64,000 nt of DNA from Acrocarpospora phusangensis (GCF_016862995.1 NZ_BOOA01000045.1:1-64000), one strand, 5' to 3'; numbered from the stretch's first letter, positions 26,777 to 35,986 are shown. The notes: a model not told the origin generated them from the letters alone. Program-made: numbers and translations.

Positions 26777-28210
26777 ATGCGGGTCGCGATCATCGGTGCC
26801 GGTTTCGGCGGATTGTGCATGGCCATCCGGCTGGAGCAGGCGGGCATCCGGGACTACACGATCTTCGAGAAGTCCGGCGGCGTCGGCGGAACCTGGCACG
26901 ACAACACCTATCCGGGCGCGGGCTGCGACGTGCCCTCGCACCTCTACTCCTTCTCCTTCGCCAGGTACTCCGACTGGTCCCGCCGCTACCCGGCCCAGCC
27001 CGAGATCCTGGCCTACCTCGACCACTGCGCCGACCGGTACGGCCTGCGCCCCCACCTCCGCCTCAACACCGAGGTCACCGCCCTCACCTACGAGGACGGC
27101 GCCTGGCGGGTGGACACCGCCGCCAACCCGGACGGCGAGATCTTCGACGTGGTGGTCGCCGCCGTCGGCCAACTCAACCGCCCCCAAATCCCCGAAATAT
27201 CCGGAGATTTCGCCGGGCGGAGCTTCCACTCGGCGCGCTGGGAGGACCACGATCTGACCGGCCGGCGGGTCGCCGTCATCGGCAACGGCTCCTCGGCGGC
27301 CCAGCTCATCCCCAAGGTCGCCGAGCGCGCCGCCCACGTGGACGTCTACCTGCGCACGCCCAACTGGGTGGTCCCCAAACCCGACGCCGAGTTCGGCCCG
27401 CTGCTCAAGGCCGCGTTCCGCTTCGTGCCGCCACTCCAGTGGGCGTACCGCGCCTGGCTCTTCCAGTACTCGGAGCGGGCCGTCTTCCCCGCCCTCGCCG
27501 GCGGCTGGAGCACCAGACTGCTCCGCCAGCGCGCCCTCGGCCACCTCCACGCCCAGATCCGCGATCCGGACCTGCGGGCCGTGCTCACCCCGGACTACCC
27601 GGTCGGCTGCAAGCGCATCGTGCTCGACAACCACTTCTATCCGGCGCTGGCCAGGCCGGACGTCTCCGTGATCACCACGCCCATCGCGGGCCTCACCGAG
27701 GCGGGCGTCCGCACCGAGGACGGCCGGGAGCGCCCCGCCGACACGATCGTCTACGCGACCGGCTTCCAGGCCACCGAGTTCCTGATGCCCATGCGCGTCA
27801 CCGGCCGCGACGGCGACGACCTCCAGCAGACCTGGAAGGAGGGCGCGGAGGCGTACCTGGGCATCGCCGTGCCGCGTTTCCCCAACCTCTTCCTCCTGTA
27901 CGGTCCCAACACCAACGTGGGCCACAGCTCCATCGTCTTCATGCTCGAATGCCAGACCCGCTACATCATGGGCTGCCTCGGCCTGATCGAGGAGCACGGC
28001 CCGATGGAGGTACGGCCGGAGGCGATGGACCGCTGGCGGCGGGCGCTGGCGGAGGCCATGGACCGGACGGTCTGGCAGGCCGGGTGTGCCAGCTGGTACA
28101 AAACAGCGTCCGGCCGGGTGACCAACAACTGGCCGCGACCCATGTCCGTGTACCGGCGCGTCACCCGCAGACCCAACCCGGAGGCCTACCGATTCACTCC
28201 GGCGGGGTAA
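26777..28210 (+). CDS. Flavin-containing monooxygenase (Baeyer-Villiger type)
   Basis: 477 residues. ATG 26777 has GAGGAGGG upstream. The FAD Rossmann motif is GAGFGG (7-12). EKSGGVGGTWHDNTYPGAGCDVPSH-type sequence follows, typical of Baeyer-Villiger monooxygenases. The second nucleotide motif is GNGSSAAQ. The BVMO fingerprint FxGxxxHxxxW starts at Phe145 (FAGRSFHSARW), but the following residue is Glu rather than Pro or Asp. It should insert oxygen into ketones or oxidise heteroatoms with NADPH. Substrate unknown. A 33-base gap separates it from the dipeptidase operon downstream, so it may be co-transcribed. Confidence 0.88.
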   Translation: MRVAIIGAGFGGLCMAIRLEQAGIRDYTIFEKSGGVGGTWHDNTYPGAGCDVPSHLYSFSFARYSDWSRRYPAQPEILAYLDHCADRYGLRPHLRLNTEVTALTYEDGAWRVDTAANPDGEIFDVVVAAVGQLNRPQIPEISGDFAGRSFHSARWEDHDLTGRRVAVIGNGSSAAQLIPKVAERAAHVDVYLRTPNWVVPKPDAEFGPLLKAAFRFVPPLQWAYRAWLFQYSERAVFPALAGGWSTRLLRQRALGHLHAQIRDPDLRAVLTPDYPVGCKRIVLDNHFYPALARPDVSVITTPIAGLTEAGVRTEDGRERPADTIVYATGFQATEFLMPMRVTGRDGDDLQQTWKEGAEAYLGIAVPRFPNLFLLYGPNTNVGHSSIVFMLECQTRYIMGCLGLIEEHGPMEVRPEAMDRWRRALAEAMDRTVWQAGCASWYKTASGRVTNNWPRPMSVYRRVTRRPNPEAYRFTPAG

Positions 28211-28243
28211 CGTCCGGTACACGACCCCGGTGAAGGAGTGAGG

Positions 28244-29281
28244 GTGGCCGCTGACCTGCATCGCGACGCCGTCGTCGCGGACGCGCACAACGACTTGCTG
28301 ATGGCCGTGTCGGCCCGTCCGCCGGAGACGTGGGCGTCCTTCTTCCGCGTACGCTGGCTGCCCCAGCTGACCGGCGGCGGCGTGGACATCCAGGTCCTGC
28401 CGGTCTTCATCGACTCGCAGTACCGCCCGGAGGGCTCGCTCCGGCAGACCCTGCGCATGATCGAGTGCGCCCACGCCATCGCCGAGGGCAACCCCGGCAC
28501 CGTACGGCTCTGCCTGGACGGACCCCAGATCGACCAGGCGCTGGCCGACGGCAGGATCGCGCTGGTGCTGGCGCTGGAGAGCATGCCCGGCATCGACGAC
28601 AGCGTGGAGCTGATCCCGACCCTGCACCGGCTGGGCGTACGCGTGGCGTCGATCGCGCACTGGGGGCGCACCCCGCTCGCCGACGGCAGCGGCGAGGACG
28701 CGACCGGATCCCGCCTGACCGCCCGCGGCGTGGAGGCCCTGCGCGCCCTGGAGCGGCTCGGCATCCTCTTCGACGTCTCCCACCTGGGCGCCTCCGGCGT
28801 CGGGCACGTGCTGGAGCTGGCCACCCGCCCGGTCCTGGCCACCCACTCCTCCGCCCGCGCCCTGCGCGACCACCACCGCAACCTCACCGACGACCAGCTC
28901 CGCGGCGTCGCCGCCACCGGCGGGGTCGTCTGCGTGAACTTCCTGGCCGCGTTCCTGACGGAGGACCCGCGCGCCGCCACCGTCGACCACCTGGTGGACC
29001 ACATCGAGCACGTCGTCGGCGTGGCCGGGATCGACCACGTCGGCCTGGGCCCGGACTTCATCCGCGAGGTCATGACCGACCTGACCCCGCCGTGCTGCGA
29101 GACCGGCTCCGTCAGCGGCCTGGACGTGATCGCCGCCATCCCCGACCTGGACGGCCCGCTCGGCCTGCCGCTGGTCACCGAGGCCCTCAGCAAGCACGGC
29201 TTCGCCGACGAGGAGATCCGCAAGATCGTCGGCGGCAACCTGCACCGGCTGTTCCGGGCCGAGCTGGGCGTGGGCCGGTGA
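28244..29281 (+). CDS. Membrane dipeptidase family (M19, renal dipeptidase-like) protein
   Basis: 345 residues from GTG 28244, placed by a GAAGGAG site at 28232-28238. Zinc ligands of the M19 family are visible: His and Asp in DAHNDL (near 20), Glu in LALESM (near 118), the later His residues in DVSHLG and THSSAR, and HVGLGPD near the end. M19 enzymes cleave dipeptides, often with a D-residue at the C-terminus. No signal peptide is present, so it should be cytoplasmic. Its TGA overlaps the next gene's GTG (GTGA). Confidence 0.9.
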   Translation: MAADLHRDAVVADAHNDLLMAVSARPPETWASFFRVRWLPQLTGGGVDIQVLPVFIDSQYRPEGSLRQTLRMIECAHAIAEGNPGTVRLCLDGPQIDQALADGRIALVLALESMPGIDDSVELIPTLHRLGVRVASIAHWGRTPLADGSGEDATGSRLTARGVEALRALERLGILFDVSHLGASGVGHVLELATRPVLATHSSARALRDHHRNLTDDQLRGVAATGGVVCVNFLAAFLTEDPRAATVDHLVDHIEHVVGVAGIDHVGLGPDFIREVMTDLTPPCCETGSVSGLDVIAAIPDLDGPLGLPLVTEALSKHGFADEEIRKIVGGNLHRLFRAELGVGR

Positions 29282-30456
29282 ACGCCGATCCGGCGCGCGG
29301 CCCGCTGGCGGACGGCCAGTCCCTGGGCGGCGCCGTGGCCGCCCATACGGCCGAGCTGTCCCCGTTCCTGGCCGATCTGGCCGAGCTGGTCTGCTGTGAG
29401 TCGTTCTCCAGTGATCACGAGGCGCTGGCCCGCAGCGCGCGTACGGTCGCGGCGGTCGGCCGCCGGTCGCTGGGCGCCGAGCCGGAGACCGTGGTCGTCG
29501 ACGGTGTCCCGCACCTGCGCTGGGTGTTCGGCGAGCCCAGGGTGCTGCTGCTGGGTCACCACGACACGGTCTGGCCGACGGGCACGATCCACCAGATCCC
29601 GTGGAGCGTGACCCACGGCGTCGCCCGCGGGCCGGGCGTGTTCGACATGAAGGCCGGCCTGGTCCAGATCTTCCACGCCGTGGCCGCGCTGCGGTCCCGG
29701 GAGGGTGTCGCCGTGCTGATCGTGGGGGACGAGGAGCTGGGCTCCCCCACCTCGCGGCCGCTCATCGAGGACATGGCCCGCGGCCTGGCCGCCACGTTCG
29801 TCACCGAGGCGGGCGGCGAGAACGGCGCCATCAAGATCGCCCGCAAGGGCATCTCCCGGTATGAGCTGCTCGTGCACGGCCGGGCCGCCCACGCCGGCCT
29901 GGAGCCCGAGAAGGGGGTCAACGCCGGGGTGGAGCTGGCCCACCAGATCCTGGCCATCACCCGGATCGCCAGCGCGGTCGAGTCGTCCTCCCAGGCCGGG
30001 CTGCTGTCCGTGACGCCCACCCTGGCCTCGGCCGGGACCAGCACCAACACCATCCCGGCCCTGGCGAGGGTGGCCGTGGACGTGCGGGTTCCCGATCTGG
30101 CGTCCCAGACCCGGGTGGACGAGCTCATGCGCGCGCTCACCCCGAAGACTCCCGGCGCCCGCCTGGAGCTCCTGGGCGGCCCGAACCGGCCCCCGTTCGA
30201 CGAGGAGTCCTCCATCGGCCTGTTCCGGGAGGCCGTGCGTCTGTCCGCCGAGCTCGGCCTGCCGCCGCTGACCGGCGTCTCGGTCGGCGGCGCTTCGGAC
30301 GGCAACTTCACCGCCGGGGTGGGCTGCCCCACGCTGGACGGCCTGGGCGCGGTCGGCGGCGGCGCGCACGCGGCCGACGAGCACGTCCTGGTGGACCGCA
30401 TGCCCGACCGGGTGCGCCTGCTCACGGCCCTGGTCGAGTCGGTGCTGGCCAGATGA
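29278..30456 (+). CDS. M20-family metallopeptidase / amidase (CPG2-like; possible N-acyl amino acid desuccinylase)
   Basis: 392 residues. GTG 29278 overlaps the M19 stop. Family residues are clear: His and Asp in LGHHDTVWP, Asp in FDMKAG, the Glu pair in GDEELGS, and a His near the C-terminus (HAADEHV). The middle part carries the dimerisation domain with the GRAAHAGLEPEKGVNA loop, as in glutamate carboxypeptidase (CPG2) and ArgE/DapE relatives. In NSAR pathways the M20 member removes the succinyl group from N-succinyl-L-amino acids; I infer that role from its place beside a GNAT gene and the NSAR-like gene. Confidence 0.88.
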   Translation: MNADPARGPLADGQSLGGAVAAHTAELSPFLADLAELVCCESFSSDHEALARSARTVAAVGRRSLGAEPETVVVDGVPHLRWVFGEPRVLLLGHHDTVWPTGTIHQIPWSVTHGVARGPGVFDMKAGLVQIFHAVAALRSREGVAVLIVGDEELGSPTSRPLIEDMARGLAATFVTEAGGENGAIKIARKGISRYELLVHGRAAHAGLEPEKGVNAGVELAHQILAITRIASAVESSSQAGLLSVTPTLASAGTSTNTIPALARVAVDVRVPDLASQTRVDELMRALTPKTPGARLELLGGPNRPPFDEESSIGLFREAVRLSAELGLPPLTGVSVGGASDGNFTAGVGCPTLDGLGAVGGGAHAADEHVLVDRMPDRVRLLTALVESVLAR

Positions 30457-31250
30457 GACCGGAGGCGGCCGCCGCCGGGAAGGCGGGCGTCGAGCTGCGC
30501 GAACTCCACGAGATCCCCGAATTCGAGCAGGCGTTCCGCCTGTTCGACGACATCTGGCATCCCGAGCCGCTCAACGCGCCCGTGAGCGTGGAGATGATGC
30601 GCGCCCTCTCGCACGCGGGCAACTACGTGGCCGGGGCGTACGACGGGGAGGAACTGGTCGGGGCGTCGGTGGGATTCCTGGCCGCTCCCGTCGGCGAGGT
30701 GCTGCACTCGCACGTCACCGGCGCGGTCAGGAAGGGCGCCGGCCACGCGCTCAAACTGCACCAGCGCGCCTGGGCCCTGGCCCGCGGCCTGGACCGGGTG
30801 ACCTGGACCTTCGACCCGCTGGTACGGCGCAACGCACACTTCAACCTGGCCAAACTGGGCGCGCGGCCGGAGGCGTACCTGCGGGAGTTCTACGGGGTGA
30901 TGGCCGACGAGGTGAACGCGGGGGACGAGTCGGACCGGCTGCTCGCGGTGTGGCGGCTGACCTCGCCGGAGGCGGTGACGGCGGCGTCGGGGCGGCCGTA
31001 CCAGCCGGGAAGGGCGGCGGAGGCGGAGCCGGGGCTGCTGGCGGAGTACGGCAAGCCGGTGGCCCGGGTCGCGGGCGGGCGGGTGGTGCTGGTGGAATTG
31101 CCGGAGGACATCGAAGCCGTCCGGCGGGCCGATCCCGGCGCGGCGAGGGCGTGGCGGCTGGCGGTCCGGGAGGTGCTGGGCGGCATGATGGACGAGGGCG
31201 CGACCGTGACCGGGTTCGCGCGCGGGGGCTACGTGGTGGAGCGGCAATGA
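30453..31250 (+). CDS. GNAT-family acyltransferase (COG3375-like; possible D-amino acid N-succinyltransferase)
   Basis: 265 residues. ATG 30453 overlaps the M20 stop (ATGA). The protein has the long, atypical GNAT form: FDDIWHPE near residue 27, GASVGFLA, then HSHVTGAVRKGAGHALKLHQRAWA as the cofactor loop region, and TFDPLVRRNAHFNLAKLGA, a stretch characteristic of the predicted acetyltransferase family found beside menC-like genes. In the Geobacillus NSAR pathway such a protein succinylates D-amino acids. The same function is proposed here on family and context. Confidence 0.82.
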   Translation: MRPEAAAAGKAGVELRELHEIPEFEQAFRLFDDIWHPEPLNAPVSVEMMRALSHAGNYVAGAYDGEELVGASVGFLAAPVGEVLHSHVTGAVRKGAGHALKLHQRAWALARGLDRVTWTFDPLVRRNAHFNLAKLGARPEAYLREFYGVMADEVNAGDESDRLLAVWRLTSPEAVTAASGRPYQPGRAAEAEPGLLAEYGKPVARVAGGRVVLVELPEDIEAVRRADPGAARAWRLAVREVLGGMMDEGATVTGFARGGYVVERQ

Positions 31251-32350
31251 AGATCACCGGAGTGGAGCTGCGGCGGATCGCGATGCCGCTGGTGGCGCCG
31301 TTCCGCACCTCGTTCGGGACCGAGCACACCCGCGAGGTGCTGCTGGTCCGCGTGGTCACACCGGAGGCGGAGGGCTGGGCCGAGTGCGTGGCCATGGCCG
31401 AGCCGCTCTACTCGTCGGAGTACGCGGACGGCGCCGCCGACGTCATGCGCCGTTTCATGGTCCCCGCGCTGACCGCCCGCCCGCACGTGGACGCGTACGC
31501 GGTGGGCCGGATCCTGGAGCCCTTCAAAGGCCACCGGATGGCCAAGGCCGCGCTGGAGACGGCCGTGCTGGACGCCCAGCTCAGGGCCGCCGGGGAGTCG
31601 TTCGGGGCGTTCCTCGGCGCGGCCGCGGACCGGGTGCCCTGCGGCGTCTCGGTCGGCATCATGGACTCCATCCCCGAGCTGCTCGGCGCGGTGGACGGCT
31701 ACCTGGCCGAGGGCTACCGGCGGATCAAGCTGAAGATCGAGCCGGGCTGGGACCTGGAGCCGGTCCGCGCGGTCCGGGAGCGGTTCGGCGACATCCCGCT
31801 CCAGGTGGACGCGAACGCCGCCTACTCCCTGCTGGACGCGCCCCACCTGGCCAAGCTGGACGCGTACGGGCTGCTGCTGATCGAGCAGCCGCTGGCCGAG
31901 GACGACCTGGTGCAGCACGCCGCGCTGGCCGGGCGGCTGGCCACGCCGATCTGCCTGGACGAGTCGATCGAGTCGGCCGCGGACGCCGCCGCCGCGATCT
32001 CGCTGGGCGCGTGCTCGATCGTGAACATCAAGCCGGGGCGGGTGGGCGGCTACCTGGAGGCGCGCCGCATCCACGACCTGTGCCGGGCGCACGGCGTCGC
32101 GGTGTGGTGCGGCGGCATGCTGGAGACCGGCATCGGCCGCGCGGCCAACGTGGCGCTGGCCGCGCTGCCCGGCTTCACCCTGCCGGGCGACACCTCGGCC
32201 TCCCGGCGGTACTACGCGACGGACATCACGCCGCCGTTCGAGCTGCGCGACGGGCACCTGGACGTGCCGGCCGGGCCCGGCATCGGCGTGGAGCCGCTCG
32301 GGCACGTCCTGGACGCCATCACGACCTCCGTCGAGTGGCTCCCCAGCTAG
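31247..32350 (+). CDS. menC: o-Succinylbenzoate synthase / N-succinylamino acid racemase (MenC family)
   Basis: 367 residues. ATG 31247 overlaps the previous TGA. It is an enolase-superfamily muconate-lactonizing subgroup member. The acid-base KxK is Lys161-Leu-Lys163 (IKLKIEPGW), metal ligands follow in VDANAAY, LIEQPL and CLDES, and the second catalytic Lys is in VNIKPGRVGG. The N-terminal capping region has PFRTSFGTE, as in the NSAR/OSBS subfamily. Enzymes of this group can do both reactions; the neighbours (M20, GNAT, M19) and the absence of other menaquinone genes favour racemisation of N-succinyl amino acids. The gene ends 13 bases from the converging acyl-CoA ligase. Confidence 0.88.
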   Translation: MKITGVELRRIAMPLVAPFRTSFGTEHTREVLLVRVVTPEAEGWAECVAMAEPLYSSEYADGAADVMRRFMVPALTARPHVDAYAVGRILEPFKGHRMAKAALETAVLDAQLRAAGESFGAFLGAAADRVPCGVSVGIMDSIPELLGAVDGYLAEGYRRIKLKIEPGWDLEPVRAVRERFGDIPLQVDANAAYSLLDAPHLAKLDAYGLLLIEQPLAEDDLVQHAALAGRLATPICLDESIESAADAAAAISLGACSIVNIKPGRVGGYLEARRIHDLCRAHGVAVWCGGMLETGIGRAANVALAALPGFTLPGDTSASRRYYATDITPPFELRDGHLDVPAGPGIGVEPLGHVLDAITTSVEWLPS

Positions 32351-32363
32351 GCCGGCCTCCGCG

Positions 32364-33821
32364 TCATTCGCCCGGCTCGGCCAGGTACTCGGCTCTGACC
32401 TTGGAGCGGGAGAGCTTGCCGGTCGGCGTTCTGGGCAGTTCGTCGCGGAATTCGATGACTCGCGGGTGCTTGAAGCGGGCCAGGCGGGGGCGCAGGTGTT
32501 CGAGCAGTTCGTCCGGCGTGACGTCGGCGGAGGGCTGGACGAGGGCGACCACGCGGTGGCCCCACTCCTCGTCGGGCACGCCGATGACGGCCACGTCGCC
32601 GACCGCCGGGTGCTCCAGCAGGGCGGCCTCGATCTCGGCGGGGTAGATGTTGACGCCGCCGGAGACGATCAGGTCGGTCCTGCGGTCGTGGAGGAACAGG
32701 TAACCGTCCTCGTCCATCGAGGCGATGTCGCCGGGGGCGTACCAGTCGTCGCGCATGCTGGCGGCGGTCTTGGCGGGGTCCTTGCGGTAGCTGAAGGTGC
32801 TCATGGCGGACCTGATGTAGACCAGGCCGGGTTCGCCGCGGGGGACCTCCACGCCGTTCTCGTCCAGGACGCGGGCCTCGAAGAGGGGCGCGGGGCGGCC
32901 GACCGTGCCGGGTCTGGCCAGCCATTCGGCGGGTTTGACGGCGAAGGCGATGGCGGATTCGGTGGAGCCGTAGTACTCGTACAGCACGGGACCCCACCAG
33001 TCCATGATCGCCTTCTTGACCGCGATCGGGCAGGCCGCGCCCGTGTGGATCACCTGCTGCAAGCTCGACAGATCGTGATTTTTCCGGTCTTCGGCGGGGA
33101 GCTGGAGCATGCGGTGGAACATGGTCGGGACCATCATGGCGTTGTCGACGCGGTACCGGTCGATCAGCTCCAGGATGGTGACCGGCTCGAACCGGGGCGC
33201 GATGACCAGCGTGTGGCCCATGTTCAGCGCGAAGATCGCGTGGGCGCAGGGCGCGGAGTGGTACATGGGCGAGGTGACCAGGTGCACCGCGTCGCCCGGC
33301 TTCAGGTCGCAGACCTCGCCGACGAACCAGGCGTAGAGCGGCATGATCTCCTCCGGCGTCTTGCCCGCCAGCGGGCGCTGCACGCCCTTGGGGAAGCCGG
33401 TGGTGCCGGAGGTGTACCACATGACCGCGCCGTTGGTCCGGTCGCCGGGGTCGTCCGCGGGCTGCCCGGCGGCGAGGGCGGCGACGTCGGCGGAGTCGTA
33501 CACGACGACCGAGGCGTCGCAGTCGGAGAGGATGTAGTCGATCTCCGGGGCGGTCAGGTGCCAGTTGATCGGGACGTAGTAGAGCCCGGTCTGGCCGGTG
33601 GCCAGGAGCATGACCACCGCGTCGGCGCCGTTCGGGAGCACGCCCGCGACCACGTCGCCGGTCGTCAGCCCCCGGCCGCGCAGGCCGTGCGAGACCGCGT
33701 TGACCCGGGCCAGCAGGTCGCCGTACGAGATCTCCGAGCCGTCCGTGTCCACGACCGCGCGGCGGTCCGGGTGGGCCCGCGCGATCGCGTAGAAGCTGGG
33801 CGTCGCGGTGTAGTCGAACAT
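32364..33821 (-). CDS. AMP-dependent acyl-CoA ligase (FadD-like)
   Basis: 485 residues. ATG 33821 shares one base with the upstream stop (TGATG); a GTG at 33824 would overlap it by 4. It has the P-loop of adenylate-forming enzymes (YTSGTTGFPKGV, near residue 139), the YEYYGSTES motif, YAPGDIASMDEDGYLF, and the C-terminal PTGKLSRSK lysine loop. It would activate a carboxylic acid to its CoA thioester. It is the last gene of an operon whose first two genes are a pair of acyl-CoA dehydrogenases, so the product should feed straight into alpha,beta-dehydrogenation. The substrate is not defined. Confidence 0.9.
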   Translation of the reverse strand: MFDYTATPSFYAIARAHPDRRAVVDTDGSEISYGDLLARVNAVSHGLRGRGLTTGDVVAGVLPNGADAVVMLLATGQTGLYYVPINWHLTAPEIDYILSDCDASVVVYDSADVAALAAGQPADDPGDRTNGAVMWYTSGTTGFPKGVQRPLAGKTPEEIMPLYAWFVGEVCDLKPGDAVHLVTSPMYHSAPCAHAIFALNMGHTLVIAPRFEPVTILELIDRYRVDNAMMVPTMFHRMLQLPAEDRKNHDLSSLQQVIHTGAACPIAVKKAIMDWWGPVLYEYYGSTESAIAFAVKPAEWLARPGTVGRPAPLFEARVLDENGVEVPRGEPGLVYIRSAMSTFSYRKDPAKTAASMRDDWYAPGDIASMDEDGYLFLHDRRTDLIVSGGVNIYPAEIEAALLEHPAVGDVAVIGVPDEEWGHRVVALVQPSADVTPDELLEHLRPRLARFKHPRVIEFRDELPRTPTGKLSRSKVRAEYLAEPGE

Positions 33822-34804
33822 CACAGCTCCAGAAGGTCGGCCAGCTTCGCACGGTGGATGCGCGGCGGTCCGAGGAGGACTTCGTCGCTCTTCGCGCGCT
33901 TGTAGTAGAGATGCGCGTCGTGTTCCCAGGTGAAACCAATGCCGCCGTGCAGCAGCAGGCTCTCCTTCGCGGCCTGGAAGCAGGCCCTCCCGACGTACGC
34001 CTGGGCGAGCGCGGCGGCCTTGGGCAGCTCCTCCGGGTCCTCGTCGGCGGTCCAGGCGGCGTACCTGACGATCGACTCGGCCTGCTCCAGCGCGCAGTGC
34101 AGGTCGGCCAGCTTGTGCTTGACCCCCTGGTATGAGCCGATCTGCCGGCCGAAGGCCACCCGGACCTTGGCGTACTCGACGATCGCGGCCAGTGCGGCGC
34201 GGAGCACGCCCAGCTGTTCGGCGGCCAGCGCCACCGCGATCAGGTCCGAGGCGCGCGCCGGCAGCTCGCCGAGGGCGAGCGCGGGTTCCCCGTCGAACCG
34301 GATGCGGGCCTGTGACCTGGTGATGTCCAGGGTCTCGACCGGACTGGCCGTGCCCCGGCAGGCGAAGACGCCCTGCGGGGTGCGGACGAGGACCAGTTCG
34401 GCCTCCGCGCCGTTGACGAACAGCGCCTCGCCGGTGAGCGCGCCGCCGGACTCGGTGACGCCGCCGCCCCAGAGCGGGCCGACGGTGGCCGGGGTGCCCG
34501 CGGCGATGGCGGCCAGCTGCTCCTTGGCGCCCAGTTCGCCGAGGACGATGGCCGCGAAGACGGTGGCCAGGAAGGGGCCGGGCAGCAGGGCGGCGCCCGT
34601 CTCCTCCAGGACCACGGCCAGGTCGCGGTGGCCCGCGCCGGAGCCGCCGTACTCCTCGGGGACGATCAGGCCGCCGAGGCCGAGTTCGCCGTTGAGTCGT
34701 TCGTAGCCGCTCGGGGCGTACCCGTCGCGGGGGTTCACCGTGGTCAGGAAGGAGCGCACCGCGGCCCGGAGCTCGCGCTGCTCGCCGGTGAGGAGGAGGT
34801 TCAC
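33821..34804 (-). CDS. Acyl-CoA dehydrogenase, smaller subunit of a pair
   Basis: 327 residues. GTG 34804 overlaps the upstream ACAD stop by 4 bases (GTGA). It is shorter than typical 380-residue acyl-CoA dehydrogenases and has a reduced N-terminal region. The C-terminal helical domain is clear: VRVAFGRQIGSYQGVKHKLAD and HGGIGFTWEHDAHLYYKRAK. Pairs of adjacent, unequal ACAD genes in actinobacteria form alpha2beta2 heterotetramers (the ChsE/FadE type) with FAD bound at the interface. This gene and the next fit that model. The catalytic Glu position is not settled from sequence alone. Confidence 0.88.
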   Translation of the reverse strand: MNLLLTGEQRELRAAVRSFLTTVNPRDGYAPSGYERLNGELGLGGLIVPEEYGGSGAGHRDLAVVLEETGAALLPGPFLATVFAAIVLGELGAKEQLAAIAAGTPATVGPLWGGGVTESGGALTGEALFVNGAEAELVLVRTPQGVFACRGTASPVETLDITRSQARIRFDGEPALALGELPARASDLIAVALAAEQLGVLRAALAAIVEYAKVRVAFGRQIGSYQGVKHKLADLHCALEQAESIVRYAAWTADEDPEELPKAAALAQAYVGRACFQAAKESLLLHGGIGFTWEHDAHLYYKRAKSDEVLLGPPRIHRAKLADLLEL

Positions 34805-35934
34805 GAGTTCACCTTCAGGTCCTTGAACGGCACGTTCTTGTCCACCCGCGGCTCCGGCGGCAGGTTGAGCACCCGGTCGCCGATGATGTTGCGCATGATC
34901 TCGTTGGTGCCGCCGCCCAGCGACAGGGCGGGGGCCAGCGCGAGCGCGGCGCCCAGCGGGTGCCCGTCGGCGACCGCTTCCGGGCCGGCCAGCGAGACGC
35001 CCAGGTCGGCGCCGAAGGAGGTGAGCTCGGCCAGCAGCAGCTTGGCCGCGCTCCCCCGCGCGCCGGGGAAGATGCCCGCCTTGGTCTCCTGGGCCAGCCG
35101 CTGGTTGAACAGGGCGAGCGCGCGGGAGCGCACGTACAGCTCGACCAGCTGGTCGCGGACGACCGGGTCGCCGGTGTCCACGGACGCGCTGAGCGCCTCG
35201 AAGGAGGACGGGTCGTCGCGCTGGCCGCTCATCCCCACCCCGCTGGAGATGGACAGCCGCTCGTGCAGCAGCGTGGTGACCGCGACGCTCCACCCGTCGT
35301 CGACGTCGCCGATCCGGTTCTCGTCCGGGATGTGCACGTCGTCGAAGAAGATCTCGTTGAAGTTGGACCGGCCGGTCATGTCCCGCAGGGGCCGTACGGT
35401 CACGCCGGGGGCGTGCATGTCCACCACGAACATGGTCAGCCCCTTGTGCTTGGGCACGTCCACGTTCGTCCGGGTGAGCAGCAGCCCGAGGTCGGCGTGC
35501 TGGGCCACACTCGTCCACACCTTCTGCCCGTTGACCAGCCAGCCGCCCTCCACCCGCTCGGCCTTCGCCTGGAGCCCGGCCACGTCGGACCCGGCGCCCG
35601 GCTCGGAGAACAGCTGGCACCAGATCTCCTCGCCCCGGAGCAGCCTGCGGACGTACCGCTCCTTCTGCGCGGGAGTGCCCCGGTCCAGCAGGGTCGGCCC
35701 GCACATGCCCAGCCCGATCGAGAACACGTACGTCGGCAGCGAGAAGTCCCGGGCCACCGCCGCGAACGCCCGCTCCTCGGCCTGGGTCAGCCCTTGGCCG
35801 CCCCACTCCGCCGGCCAGGTGATCCCCGAGTACCCGGCGTCGTGGAGAGCGGCCATGAAGGTCTTCGGGTCGGAGGCGGGCAGGTTCTCCGCCAGCCAGG
35901 CCCGTGCGGCGGACCGGTATTCGGCAAGATCCAT
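34801..35934 (-). CDS. Acyl-CoA dehydrogenase, larger subunit of a pair
   Basis: 377 residues, the first gene of the operon. The three-domain ACAD fold is complete: N-terminal helical domain, beta domain with CQLFSEPGAGSDVAGL and KVWTSVAQHADLGLLLTRT, and C-terminal helices ending in GGGTNEIMRNIIGDRVLNLP. This sequence resembles the FadE26/FadE29-like subunits of heteromeric ACADs acting on steroid or other bulky CoA thioesters. The preferred substrate here is unknown. A 13-base palindrome lies 39 bases upstream of its start. Confidence 0.9.
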   Translation of the reverse strand: MDLAEYRSAARAWLAENLPASDPKTFMAALHDAGYSGITWPAEWGGQGLTQAEERAFAAVARDFSLPTYVFSIGLGMCGPTLLDRGTPAQKERYVRRLLRGEEIWCQLFSEPGAGSDVAGLQAKAERVEGGWLVNGQKVWTSVAQHADLGLLLTRTNVDVPKHKGLTMFVVDMHAPGVTVRPLRDMTGRSNFNEIFFDDVHIPDENRIGDVDDGWSVAVTTLLHERLSISSGVGMSGQRDDPSSFEALSASVDTGDPVVRDQLVELYVRSRALALFNQRLAQETKAGIFPGARGSAAKLLLAELTSFGADLGVSLAGPEAVADGHPLGAALALAPALSLGGGTNEIMRNIIGDRVLNLPPEPRVDKNVPFKDLKVNS

Positions 35935-35973
35935 ATTCGCTCCAATCAGTGCTTACTTACTCTAACGATCGAC

Positions 35974-35986
35974 AGAGCATTGCTCT
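35974..35986. promoter_or_regulatory. Candidate repressor operator (13-base palindrome)
   Basis: AGAGC-ATT-GCTCT is a perfect palindrome between the ACAD operon and the divergent histidine kinase gene. On the minus strand it lies just upstream of TAGAGT (35964-35959), a possible -10 box for the ACAD operon. A TetR-type repressor is encoded 1.4 kb away. That it binds here is inference. Confidence 0.5.
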
